A stretch of 40,628 nucleotides of DNA from the NCBI GenBank assembly GCA_023457495.1, contig JAEWLQ010000022.1:1-40628 (forward strand). Reading direction: 5' to 3'. Position 1 is the first letter of the stretch, and the number at the start of each line of letters is the position of its first letter. The notes beneath the pieces are model-generated. The model saw only the letters and a program-made list of their open reading frames with translations. It was not told the DNA's origin and ran no database searches. This document shows, piece after piece, positions 16,253 to 23,889 of this stretch. The position numbers and the translations under genes are program-made. The stretch comes from Pseudomonadota bacterium. GTDB lineage: Bacteria > Pseudomonadota > Gammaproteobacteria > Steroidobacterales > Steroidobacteraceae.

Positions 16253-17392
16253 TCAGGAATTGAGGAGGCCGCGCCTGACGAGGTTCTTCATCAGGTCGGT
16301 GATGCCGAAGGTCCACACGGGCGCCTTGCAGCAGGTCGTAACTTTGTTCTCGAGTACGCCGAGTTTTTCGGACGAGACACGCACCACGTCGCCGATCTTG
16401 TGCGTGAAGCCCTGGCCGGCGACCTCGCGATCCACGATGGGCGCGAACATGGTGCCGAGGAACAGCGCGAAGCCGTCCGGATACGCGTGGTGTTTGCTGA
16501 TGGTCTGGGCGACGAGTTCGGTCGGGTCGCGGCTGATCTGCGACATCGAGCTCTGCCCGTCGAGCTTGAAGCCGTCGTCGCCGACGATCTCGAGCTTCAC
16601 CACCGCCTTGCGCACGTCGTCGAGCGTGAACTGCCCGTCGAACATGCGGATGAACGGCCCGATGGCGCAGCTCGCGTTGTTGTCCTTGGCCTTGCCGAGC
16701 AGCAGGGCGCTGCGGCCCTCGATGTCGCGCAGGTTGACGTCATTGCCGAGCGTCGCGCCGAGGATGCGCCCGCCACTATCTACCGCGAGCACGATCTCCG
16801 GCTCGGGATTGTTCCAGGCCGAATCGGCGCGCACGCCGATCCAGTCGCCCCAGCCCACCGACGAGAGCGTCGGCGCCTTGGTGAAGATTTCCGCGTCCGG
16901 ACCGATCGCGACCTCGAGGTACTGCGACCACAGGCCGTCGGCGATGAGGACCGCCTTGAGCTTTTTCGCCTGTTCCGAGCCCGGCTTCACCGAGCGGATG
17001 TCCGCGCCGATGCGGTCCCGCAACGAAGCACGCAGGCTGTCAGCCTTGCTGGCATCGCCGCGGCAGCGCTCTTCGATGACGCGCTCGATCGCGGAGATCG
17101 CGAACGTGACGCCGCTCGCCTTGATGCATTGCAGGTCGAACGGCGAGAGCAGGCGCGTTTCCTTCGAGCCCGCAAATTCGCCCGTGAAACCGAAGGATTC
17201 GAGTGGTCCCAGGTCGGTGCCGGGTGGAACCGTGCCATTCCAGCCGTTCAGAAGTTGCGAAACCGTAGGGGCGTGACGCGATACATCGCGCACGCGGCCA
17301 TCGACGATGACGACCGGAGTCGGGCCTTCGCGGGTCAGGATTCGGCCGACGAGGACGGCCTGCCGCCAATCGGATGGGAGATGTTCGATCAT
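16253..17392 (-). CDS. xylX: 2-keto-3-deoxy-D-xylonate dehydratase, FAH family
   Basis: A 379-residue fumarylacetoacetate-hydrolase-fold protein. It should dehydrate 2-keto-3-deoxy-xylonate to alpha-ketoglutarate semialdehyde, the fourth Weimberg step. Seen are the metal-site region 'WNNPEPEIVL', 'GATLGNDVNLRDIEGRSALLLGKAKDNNASCAIGP' (key parts NDVNLRDIEG and GKAKDNNASCAIGP), and a long N-terminal domain typical of the XylX subfamily, which exceeds the roughly 280 residues of ordinary FAH proteins. It is the second gene of the operon, 60 bases after the MFS gene with a strong hairpin in that gap. Confidence 0.93.
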   Translation of the reverse strand: MIEHLPSDWRQAVLVGRILTREGPTPVVIVDGRVRDVSRHAPTVSQLLNGWNGTVPPGTDLGPLESFGFTGEFAGSKETRLLSPFDLQCIKASGVTFAISAIERVIEERCRGDASKADSLRASLRDRIGADIRSVKPGSEQAKKLKAVLIADGLWSQYLEVAIGPDAEIFTKAPTLSSVGWGDWIGVRADSAWNNPEPEIVLAVDSGGRILGATLGNDVNLRDIEGRSALLLGKAKDNNASCAIGPFIRMFDGQFTLDDVRKAVVKLEIVGDDGFKLDGQSSMSQISRDPTELVAQTISKHHAYPDGFALFLGTMFAPIVDREVAGQGFTHKIGDVVRVSSEKLGVLENKVTTCCKAPVWTFGITDLMKNLVRRGLLNS

Positions 17393-17407
17393 AGTTTTCC
17401 GAAGAAA

Positions 17408-17440
17408 GTCCCGCGGTCCCCAAGCAAGGGACCGTGGGAC
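17408..17440 (-). promoter_or_regulatory. Intercistronic hairpin between MFS transporter and xylX
   Basis: GTCCC (17408-17412) and CGGTCCC (17414-17420) pair with GGGACCG (17428-17434) and GGGAC (17436-17440), with one G-U pair between the two blocks. On the minus strand this 13-bp stem is followed by TTTCTTC, then xylX starts 16 bases after the hairpin. It could be a partial terminator or an RNA-processing/stability element that sets different levels of transporter and enzymes. Confidence 0.6.
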
Positions 17441-17452
17441 TCATTCACAGGT

Positions 17453-19000
17453 TCAGGCAGTCGTCGTGGCGGCCGCCGGCGGGGCCTTCTTCCAGAGCTT
17501 CTGCATGTCCTCGAGCGACACGCCCTTGCTCTCCGGCACCATCTTCCAGACGAACAGTGCGGCCAGCACGCTGAAGCCGCCGTACAGCCAGTACGCGAAG
17601 CCGTGGTTGAACGCTTCGTTGAGCCGCGTGCTGCCGTCCATGATGTTGAAGGTCACGGTGACCACCCAGTTCATGAACCACTGCGCGGCGACGGCAATGG
17701 CCATCGCCTTGTCGCGGATCGAGTTCGGGAAGATCTCGGCGAGCATCACCCACACGACCGGACCCCAGGACAGCGAGAAGCCCGCGATGTAGATGCACAC
17801 CACGATGAGCGCGCCGAGGCCGACCGAGCCCGCGTTGAACATGAAGCCCAGCGCGATCATGGACACCGCCATGATGATGGCGCCGAGGATCAGCAGCGGC
17901 TTGCGGCCCCACTTGTCGACGGTCACGGTGGCGACGACGGTGAACACCGTCATCACGATGCCCATGATCACGGTCTGCGCGAACGAGGCGTCACCCTTGA
18001 AGCCCATGTTCTCGAACATCTGCGGGCCGTAGTAGAGCACCGCATTGATGCCGACGAGCTGCTGGAAGGCCGAGAGAAGCACGCCGACCACGAGCACCAT
18101 GCCGCCATAGGAGAACAGTTTTCCGGCCGTTTCCTTGAGCGAGGTGTCGATTTCCGCGAGGACGACTTTCGCTTCGTGCTCGTTGGCGAGCTTGGTGAGG
18201 ACTTCGCGCGCCTTCTGCTCCTTGCCTTTGAGCATGAGACCGCGCGGAGTTTCCGGCACGAACACCATCAACACCGCGAAGATGCCGGCCGGGATCGCGC
18301 AGCACGCGAGCATCCAGCGCCAGCCCGTGTCATGCACCCAGGTCGGGTCGCCGGCGCCGCCAAACTTCTTGATGAAGTAATTGACGAAGTACGACACCGT
18401 GATGCCGGAGACGATCGCGATCTGCTGGAAAGTGACCAGCGAGCCGCGCTTCGACGGCGGCGCGATTTCCGCGATGTACATCGGCGCGAGCATCGAGGCG
18501 AGGCCGATGCCCATGCCGCCGAACAGGCGATGGCCGATGAAGTTCGTGATCGGTTCACCGAAGGCTAGATAGGGCGCGTCCTCGAAGAACAGGTTCAGGA
18601 ACCACAGCAGCGCGTTGATCAGCGGAGTCAGCACCGAGCCGATCGTGCCGATCGCCGACTCGGGCCACGCCGAACCGATCGAGGAGATGAAGAAAAGAAT
18701 GCCGGCGACGATGAGACCACCGCGACGACCTAGATAGTGCGCCATGACGCCGCCGATCGCGCCGCCGATGAGACAGCCCCACAGCGCGCCCGCGATCGTG
18801 AACCCTTCGAGACTCAGCCGCGCTTCTTCGGCGAGATTCATCGGCGCGACGAAGTTCTGTTTGATCGACTCGACCGCGCCGGAGATGACCGCGGAGTCGT
18901 AACCAAAGAGGAATCCACCGAGCGCCGCGATACAAGTGAGCGTGATGAGCAGGCCGGTGTGGGTGCTTTCACCCGGGGCCGAAGTCGAAGATTGAGACAC
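17453..19000 (-). CDS. MFS sugar porter, probable D-xylose:H+ symporter
   Basis: A 515-residue, 12-helix major-facilitator sugar transporter. The family signatures are complete: 'GGFLFGYDSAVISGA' in TM1, GRRGG (91-95), 'APMYIAEIAPPSKRGSLVT' (172-190), PETPRG (249-254), QQLVGINAVLYY (Q313, Q314 and N319 align with xylose-binding Q288, Q289 and N294 of E. coli XylE), WGRKPLL, and a final PESKG. An extra hydrophobic stretch at about 120-142 lengthens the third loop. The start is GTG 18998-19000 with a perfect AAGGAG seven bases upstream. It is the first gene of the xyl operon, so D-xylose is the likely substrate. A LacI-type operator lies 87 bases upstream. Confidence 0.92.
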   Translation of the reverse strand: MSQSSTSAPGESTHTGLLITLTCIAALGGFLFGYDSAVISGAVESIKQNFVAPMNLAEEARLSLEGFTIAGALWGCLIGGAIGGVMAHYLGRRGGLIVAGILFFISSIGSAWPESAIGTIGSVLTPLINALLWFLNLFFEDAPYLAFGEPITNFIGHRLFGGMGIGLASMLAPMYIAEIAPPSKRGSLVTFQQIAIVSGITVSYFVNYFIKKFGGAGDPTWVHDTGWRWMLACCAIPAGIFAVLMVFVPETPRGLMLKGKEQKAREVLTKLANEHEAKVVLAEIDTSLKETAGKLFSYGGMVLVVGVLLSAFQQLVGINAVLYYGPQMFENMGFKGDASFAQTVIMGIVMTVFTVVATVTVDKWGRKPLLILGAIIMAVSMIALGFMFNAGSVGLGALIVVCIYIAGFSLSWGPVVWVMLAEIFPNSIRDKAMAIAVAAQWFMNWVVTVTFNIMDGSTRLNEAFNHGFAYWLYGGFSVLAALFVWKMVPESKGVSLEDMQKLWKKAPPAAATTTA

Positions 19001-19086
19001 GCGCTATCTCCTTGATGAAATTATGATTTTCGGACCCGCTGGCGTGCGCTGTTTACGCCCCCCGACCAGTGGTCGCGAAAGCCTAG

Positions 19087-19100
19087 TGATAGCGTTATCA
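19087..19100. promoter_or_regulatory. Candidate LacI-family operator of the xyl operon
   Basis: TGATAGCGTTATCA is a 14-bp palindrome centred on CG with a single mismatched pair. It lies in the 168-bp gap between lacI and the divergently unrelated start of the MFS-xylXABCD-uxuB operon, 86 bases upstream of the GTG. It matches the sites at 20297-20310 and 1000-1013 at ten common positions. The rest of the gap (19001-19168) shows no ORF and no clear terminator for lacI. Confidence 0.75.
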
Positions 19101-19168
19101 ATAAGCAAGCTTGGTCACGAGGACTGCTTTTCAGCGCCCGCAGTCATATTTCCAGCAGTTTTTTTCGA

Positions 19169-20266
19169 CTACGCGTTGCGCGGTGGGGCGACGGAATCGC
19201 GCTTCACGAGAACGTACGGAACCAGGTGATCCACCGGCTGCGTGAGGTGGCGATCCTTCGGGCGACGAATCTTGTGGAGCAAGAGATTGATGGCCGCTTC
19301 TGCCATCGCCGCGATCGGCTGACGCACCGTGGTGAGCTCGGGCCACACGGTGGTGGCGATCGGTGTGTCGTCGAAACCGACCACCGAAAGATCGCCGGGC
19401 ACTTCGAGGCCGCGACGGTGCGCCACGGAAATGGCGGCCGCCGCCATGTCGTCGTTGCTCGCGAAGATCGCGGTGGGGATGCGTTTACGCGCGAGCAGTT
19501 TCTCGGCGGCTTCGAGCCCCGACTTATAAGAGAAGAAACCCTGGATGACGAGCGTCGGGTCGACCTCGATGCCGGCCTCGTCCATCGCCGCCTGGAATCC
19601 TTCGAGACGTTGTCCGCTCGCGGTCTGCGTCGGCTGTCCCTTGATGAAGGCGATACGCGAATGTCCCGCGGCGATCAGGTGCTGCGTCATCTCGCGCGCG
19701 GCTTTGAAATCGTCGATGCGGACGCACGCGACATCTTCGCGCGCGCGGCCCGTCGCGAGCGCGACGACCGGAACGCCTTCGGCGGCGAACGCCGCGGCGA
19801 GCGCCTTCGATTCGCACAGCGGCGGCGGCAGGATGACTCCGGCGATGCCCTCGGCGAGTTTCTGCGCCGCGGCTTTTTCCGCCGCGGGCTTGAGGTCGTC
19901 CCAGCGGTCGAGCACCAGCTGCGCCGCCGTGCGGCGCGAGCCATCTAGCGCACCGACGAGCATTTCGGAAAGATAAGACGCGCTGGGGTTCGAATAGATG
20001 AGCGCGATGCGCGTGTCACGCGCGCCCGCGAGCACGCGCGCCGCGGGATTCGGCCGGTAGTTGAGCGCCCGCACGGCTTCCATGACGAGCTCGCGCGTCG
20101 TGTCGCGCACGTTGCTCTCGCCATTGATGACGCGCGAAACGGTCATCGGAGAAACGTTGGCGTGTCGTGCGACTTCGTGAATCGTCACCGCACTGCTCTT
20201 GCGACGCCCGGATTTTTCTCCGATTCGCGATCGGCCGTCGTTATTGCGATCGCCTGGCTCGCTCAA
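19169..20266 (-). CDS. LacI-family transcriptional regulator of xylose/xylan genes
   Basis: A LacI/GalR repressor. An N-terminal helix-turn-helix 'VTIHEVARHANVSPMTVSRVIN' and hinge 'LNYRPNPAARVLA' are followed by a periplasmic-binding-type sensor domain with 'RIALIYSNPSASYLSEM', 'GHSRIAFIKG', 'AIFASNDDMAAAA' and 'VPGDLSVVGFDDTPIA'. The start is uncertain: ATG codons at 20338 and 20320 are in frame but would put the operator at 20297-20310 inside the gene. The TTG at 20266 gives 365 residues (chosen), and a GTG at 20188 gives 339, the usual family length. Its place between the xyl operon and the GH67-CE15 pair, both with operator copies, makes xylose or a xylose-derived sugar the likely inducer. 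Confidence 0.9.
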   Translation of the reverse strand: MSEPGDRNNDGRSRIGEKSGRRKSSAVTIHEVARHANVSPMTVSRVINGESNVRDTTRELVMEAVRALNYRPNPAARVLAGARDTRIALIYSNPSASYLSEMLVGALDGSRRTAAQLVLDRWDDLKPAAEKAAAQKLAEGIAGVILPPPLCESKALAAAFAAEGVPVVALATGRAREDVACVRIDDFKAAREMTQHLIAAGHSRIAFIKGQPTQTASGQRLEGFQAAMDEAGIEVDPTLVIQGFFSYKSGLEAAEKLLARKRIPTAIFASNDDMAAAAISVAHRRGLEVPGDLSVVGFDDTPIATTVWPELTTVRQPIAAMAEAAINLLLHKIRRPKDRHLTQPVDHLVPYVLVKRDSVAPPRNA

Positions 20267-20296
20267 TCGATCACCCGAATACTGGCGCAAGTGATG

Positions 20297-20310
20297 CGTT
20301 AGCGTTAACA
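20297..20310. promoter_or_regulatory. Candidate LacI-family operator between lacI and GH67
   Basis: CGTTAGCGTTAACA contains GTTAGCGTTAAC, a 12-bp palindrome with one mismatched pair and a central CG. It lies 33 bases before the alpha-glucuronidase ATG and upstream of the preferred lacI start, so it can serve both divergent genes. It aligns with the sites at 1000-1013 and 19087-19100. Confidence 0.75.
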
Positions 20311-20343
20311 ATAGATTCATTACCCAGAGAAAGTCCAATTACG

Positions 20344-22515
20344 ATGCATTCAAAATCTGCTGTTTCGCTGCTTGCCCGCGTTTTCGTCGCCGCACTGGCT
20401 TTTGCCGGTACCGCGCTGCCCGTCATGGCCGAGGATGGTTATGACCTGTGGTTGCGGTATCACGATTCCGATCCGCACGTCCGTGCCCAGATCGATTCGA
20501 ATGTTCGCGAGATCGTCGGAGGTTCGACATCTCCAACGCTTGCGGCCGCTGAAAAAGAGCTGCGCCGCGGCCTGAGCGGCCTTACGGGCCGTGAGGTCGG
20601 GGTGGTGGACCACGCGGGCAAAGGCGCGCTGGTGTACGGCACGCCCAGCAGCTCATCCGCCGTGGCAGGGCTGAAACTGGGCCTCGAGCGCGTCGGCTCC
20701 GAGGGTTACGTCATTCGCAGCGTGACTCTGAACGGCCAGCCCGCGACGGTGATCGCGGCGAACAGCGACATCGGTGTGTTGTACGGCGCGTTCCATTTCC
20801 TGCGGCTCGCGCAGACTGGCCAGGCACTGTCGTCACTCGACGTGGTCTCCCATCCGCGCACCCAACTCCGCCTGCTCAATCACTGGGACAATCTCGACCG
20901 TCATACCGAGCGCGGATATGCCGGGCAGTCGATCTGGGATTGGCATCGCTTGCCGGGTTACCTCGATCCTCGTTACACGGATTACGCACGCGCCTGCGCC
21001 TCGCTCGGCATCAACGGCACCGTGCTCACCAACGTGAATTCGAACGCGACGGCATTGTCGGCGCCGTACCTCGCGAAGAGCGCGGCGCTCGCGAACGTAT
21101 TCCGTCCTTATGGCGTGCGCGTCTATCTCACCGCGCGCTTCAGCGCGCCGATCGAGCTCGGGGGCCTCAAGACCGCCGATCCGCTCGATCCGGAAGTGCG
21201 TGCGTGGTGGAAGGCGAAGACGGATGAGATCTATCGCGTGATCCCGGACTTCGGCGGCTTCCTCGTCAAGGCGAACTCCGAGGGACAGCCCGGCCCGCAG
21301 GACTACAAGCGCACGCACGTCGACGGCGCGAACATGCTCGCCGAGGCGGTGGCGCCACACGGCGGTATCGTCATGTGGCGCGCCTTCGTGTACTCGAACG
21401 AAGTGCCGAGGGATCGCGCCATGCAGGCGTACGACGAATTCGTGCCGCTCGACGGCAAGTTCGCGGACAACGTGCTGGTGCAGGTCAAGAATGGCGCCAT
21501 CGACTTCCAGCCGCGCGAGCCGTTCCATCCGCTGTTCGGCGCGATGCCGAAGACGCCGCTCATGATGGAATTCCAGATCACCAAGGAATATCTCGGCTTT
21601 GCCACGCACCTGGTGTTCCTGGCGCCGATGTACGAGGAGGCGCTCGTCGCCGACACGTACGTGAAGGGCAAGGGCTCGACGGTCGCGAAGGTCATCGACG
21701 GCGAGCTGCACGGCTACAAGATCACCGGCATGGCCGGCGTCGCCAACATCGGCGTGGACCGCAACTGGTCGGGCTCGATCTTCGACCAGGCGAACTGGTT
21801 CGCCTACGGACGTTTCGCATGGGACCCGAACGCGAAGTCACGCGACATCGCGCTGGAATGGGCGCGCATGACGTTCGGCAACGATCCGGCGTTCCTCGAG
21901 CCGGTCGTCGCGATGATGATGGGGTCGCACGAGACGGCGGTCGATTACATGACGCCGCTGGGACTCACGCACCTGATGGGCACGAGCCATCACTACGGTC
22001 CCGCGCCGTGGGTGGACGATCTCGAACGCGAAGACTGGAATCCGACTTACTTCCATCGCGCGGCCAAGGACGGCATCGGCTTCGACCGCACCCCGAAGGG
22101 CAGCGGCGCAACGTCGCAGTACAGCCCGAAAGTCGCGGCGCAGTTCGCCAACGTAAAGAAGACGCCCGAGGAATTCCTGCTGTGGTTCCACCACCTGCCG
22201 TGGGATTACAAGGTCTCGTCGGGTCGCACGTTGTGGCACGAGATCGTGTACCGCTACACGCGAGGCGTCGAAGCCGTCGGTGAGATGCGTCGCACCTGGG
22301 CGGGACTCGAGCGCTTCGTGGATCCCGAGCGATTCGCGCAGGTCTCCGCTTTCCTCGCGATCCAGGAGGAAGAGGCCCAGTGGTGGCGCGACGCGAACAT
22401 CGCGTATTTCCAGAGCATCAACGGATTGCCGCTGCCCGAAGGCTTCGCGCCGCCGAAGCATCCGCTCGAGTACTACAAGTCGCTGGAATTCCCGTACGCG
22501 CCCGGGCGCACGTAA
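20344..22515 (+). CDS. aguA: Exported alpha-glucuronidase, GH67
   Basis: A 723-residue GH67 enzyme that removes (4-O-methyl)-D-glucuronic acid from the non-reducing end of aldouronic acids released from xylan. Residues 1-29 are a signal peptide ending 'LPVMA'. The family landmarks are 'LRLLNHWDNLDRHTERGYAG', 'FGGFLVKANSEGQPGP' and 'GGIVMWRAFVY'. The catalytic acid pair is D364 ('AYDEF') and E392 ('FQPREPF'), with the 28-residue spacing known for GH67. 'HHYGPAPWV', 'WNPTYFHRA' and 'EEFLLWFHHLPWDY' near the end are also typical. Export suggests periplasmic deglucuronidation, unlike the intracellular GH67 of Geobacillus. It is 22 bases upstream of the CE15 gene, in one operon. Confidence 0.95.
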   Translation: MHSKSAVSLLARVFVAALAFAGTALPVMAEDGYDLWLRYHDSDPHVRAQIDSNVREIVGGSTSPTLAAAEKELRRGLSGLTGREVGVVDHAGKGALVYGTPSSSSAVAGLKLGLERVGSEGYVIRSVTLNGQPATVIAANSDIGVLYGAFHFLRLAQTGQALSSLDVVSHPRTQLRLLNHWDNLDRHTERGYAGQSIWDWHRLPGYLDPRYTDYARACASLGINGTVLTNVNSNATALSAPYLAKSAALANVFRPYGVRVYLTARFSAPIELGGLKTADPLDPEVRAWWKAKTDEIYRVIPDFGGFLVKANSEGQPGPQDYKRTHVDGANMLAEAVAPHGGIVMWRAFVYSNEVPRDRAMQAYDEFVPLDGKFADNVLVQVKNGAIDFQPREPFHPLFGAMPKTPLMMEFQITKEYLGFATHLVFLAPMYEEALVADTYVKGKGSTVAKVIDGELHGYKITGMAGVANIGVDRNWSGSIFDQANWFAYGRFAWDPNAKSRDIALEWARMTFGNDPAFLEPVVAMMMGSHETAVDYMTPLGLTHLMGTSHHYGPAPWVDDLEREDWNPTYFHRAAKDGIGFDRTPKGSGATSQYSPKVAAQFANVKKTPEEFLLWFHHLPWDYKVSSGRTLWHEIVYRYTRGVEAVGEMRRTWAGLERFVDPERFAQVSAFLAIQEEEAQWWRDANIAYFQSINGLPLPEGFAPPKHPLEYYKSLEFPYAPGRT

Positions 22516-22537
22516 GGGACCACAAGAAGAGGGCGTC

Positions 22538-23881
22538 ATGCGCGGGACCGGAATTCTTCGGATCGCATGCGCCCTGTTCGCGGTGGCGGGCCTGGCCGTT
22601 GCGGCCGGGCTCGAGCCGCCACTGGAGCTGACCGCCGAGCAGGATCACCGGCTCATGATGGAGCGGCTCGGCATCCAGTCCATCCGCCAGGGTGCGAACG
22701 GACGCGACCCGAACGCGCCGAACGCGGCTAACTACGACGAGGCGAAGGCGAACCCGTATCCCGACTTGCCGGATCCGCTGACCCTGGCCAACGGCAAACG
22801 CGTGAAGACCGCGCAGGATTGGTGGAAGAAGCGCCGTCCGGAGCTCATCGAGATCTACGATCGGGAGATCTACGGACGTGTGCCGGAACACGTGCCGTCG
22901 GTGACCTGGTCGGTGAAGGAAACGCGCGAGGACGTGGTCGGCGGCAAACCCGTCGTGTTCCGCCGGCTCGCGGGCCGTGTCGACAACTCGGCCTATCCAC
23001 TCGTCGACGTCGAAATCGAGGCCGAGCTCACGACGCCGAAAGGCGCCGGAGCCGCGGGCAGAGGTGTGCCGGTCGTCGTCGAATTCTTCCCGTTCGACTT
23101 TCGCGGTCGTTTTCCGGCGCCACCGTCGCCGACGTGGCAGGAGCAGGTCATCGCGCGCGGATGGGCGTTCGCCATCCTGTCGACGAGTTCGATCCAGGCC
23201 GACAACGGCGCGGGCCTGACCCGCGGCATCATCGGGCTCGTGAACAAGGGGCAGACGCGCAAGCCCGACGACTGGGGCGCGCTGCGTGCCTGGGCCTGGG
23301 GCGCGTCGCGCCTGCTCGATCATCTCGAGACTCTTCCGGAAGTGGACGCGCGGCGCGCCGTCATCGAAGGCGTGTCGCGCTTCGGCAAGGCCGCGCTCGT
23401 CACGATGGCGTACGAACCGCGTTACGCCATCGGCTTCATCGGTTCATCGGGCGCGGGCGGCGCGGCGCTGGCGCGCCGCAACTGGGGCGAGAAGCTGGAG
23501 AACGTCGCGGCCAGCGGCGAGTACCACTGGATGGCCGGTAACTACATCAAGTACGCGGCGGATCCGCTCACCGTCGAGGATCTGCCCGTGGATGCGCACC
23601 AGCTCATCGCGCTTGCCGCGCCGCGTCCGCTGTTCATCGGCGCCGGCACGCTCGAGCAGGGCGACGGGTGGGTGGATCCCAAGGGCATGTTCATGGCGAC
23701 CGTCGCCGCCGGCCCGGTCTACCGGTTGTTAGGCAAGCGAGCGCTCGACACGCGGGAGTTCCCGCCCGTCGAGACGCCGCTGGTCTCCGGAGAGCTCGCT
23801 TACCGCCAACACGCGGGCGGGCACACGTCCGGCCCCAACTGGCCGACGTTCCTCGACTTCGCCGCCCGCTACTTCGAGTAG
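22538..23881 (+). CDS. Glucuronoyl esterase, CE15
   Basis: A 447-residue alpha/beta-hydrolase with a Sec signal peptide (about residues 1-22, 'AVAGLAVA'). CE15 enzymes cleave the ester between lignin alcohols and the 4-O-methylglucuronate side chain of xylan. Nucleophile S280 lies in 'GVSRFGKAAL', the CE15 form of the nucleophile elbow, and catalytic H429 in 'HAGGHTSGPNW'. The acid of fungal enzymes, a Glu about 23 residues after the Ser, is replaced here by S303 ('GSSGAGG'). D352 in 'LPVDAHQLIALAAPRP' is the likely acid, as in some bacterial CE15 members. Its partner GH67 lies directly upstream. It ends 8 bases before the stop of the convergent manD. Confidence 0.92.
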   Translation: MRGTGILRIACALFAVAGLAVAAGLEPPLELTAEQDHRLMMERLGIQSIRQGANGRDPNAPNAANYDEAKANPYPDLPDPLTLANGKRVKTAQDWWKKRRPELIEIYDREIYGRVPEHVPSVTWSVKETREDVVGGKPVVFRRLAGRVDNSAYPLVDVEIEAELTTPKGAGAAGRGVPVVVEFFPFDFRGRFPAPPSPTWQEQVIARGWAFAILSTSSIQADNGAGLTRGIIGLVNKGQTRKPDDWGALRAWAWGASRLLDHLETLPEVDARRAVIEGVSRFGKAALVTMAYEPRYAIGFIGSSGAGGAALARRNWGEKLENVAASGEYHWMAGNYIKYAADPLTVEDLPVDAHQLIALAAPRPLFIGAGTLEQGDGWVDPKGMFMATVAAGPVYRLLGKRALDTREFPPVETPLVSGELAYRQHAGGHTSGPNWPTFLDFAARYFE

Positions 23882-23889
23882 TTAGCTCG

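Noticed and set aside
16181..18568. A 795-codon plus-strand frame opposite xylX and the MFS gene
   Set aside because: His/Asp/Arg-rich antisense translation typical of GC-rich codons read backwards; the minus-strand genes are unmistakable.
19001..19168. A specific sigma-70 promoter for the xyl operon
   Set aside because: Possible -35-like and -10-like hexamers can be picked on the minus strand around the operator, but spacing and matches are poor, so no promoter is claimed.
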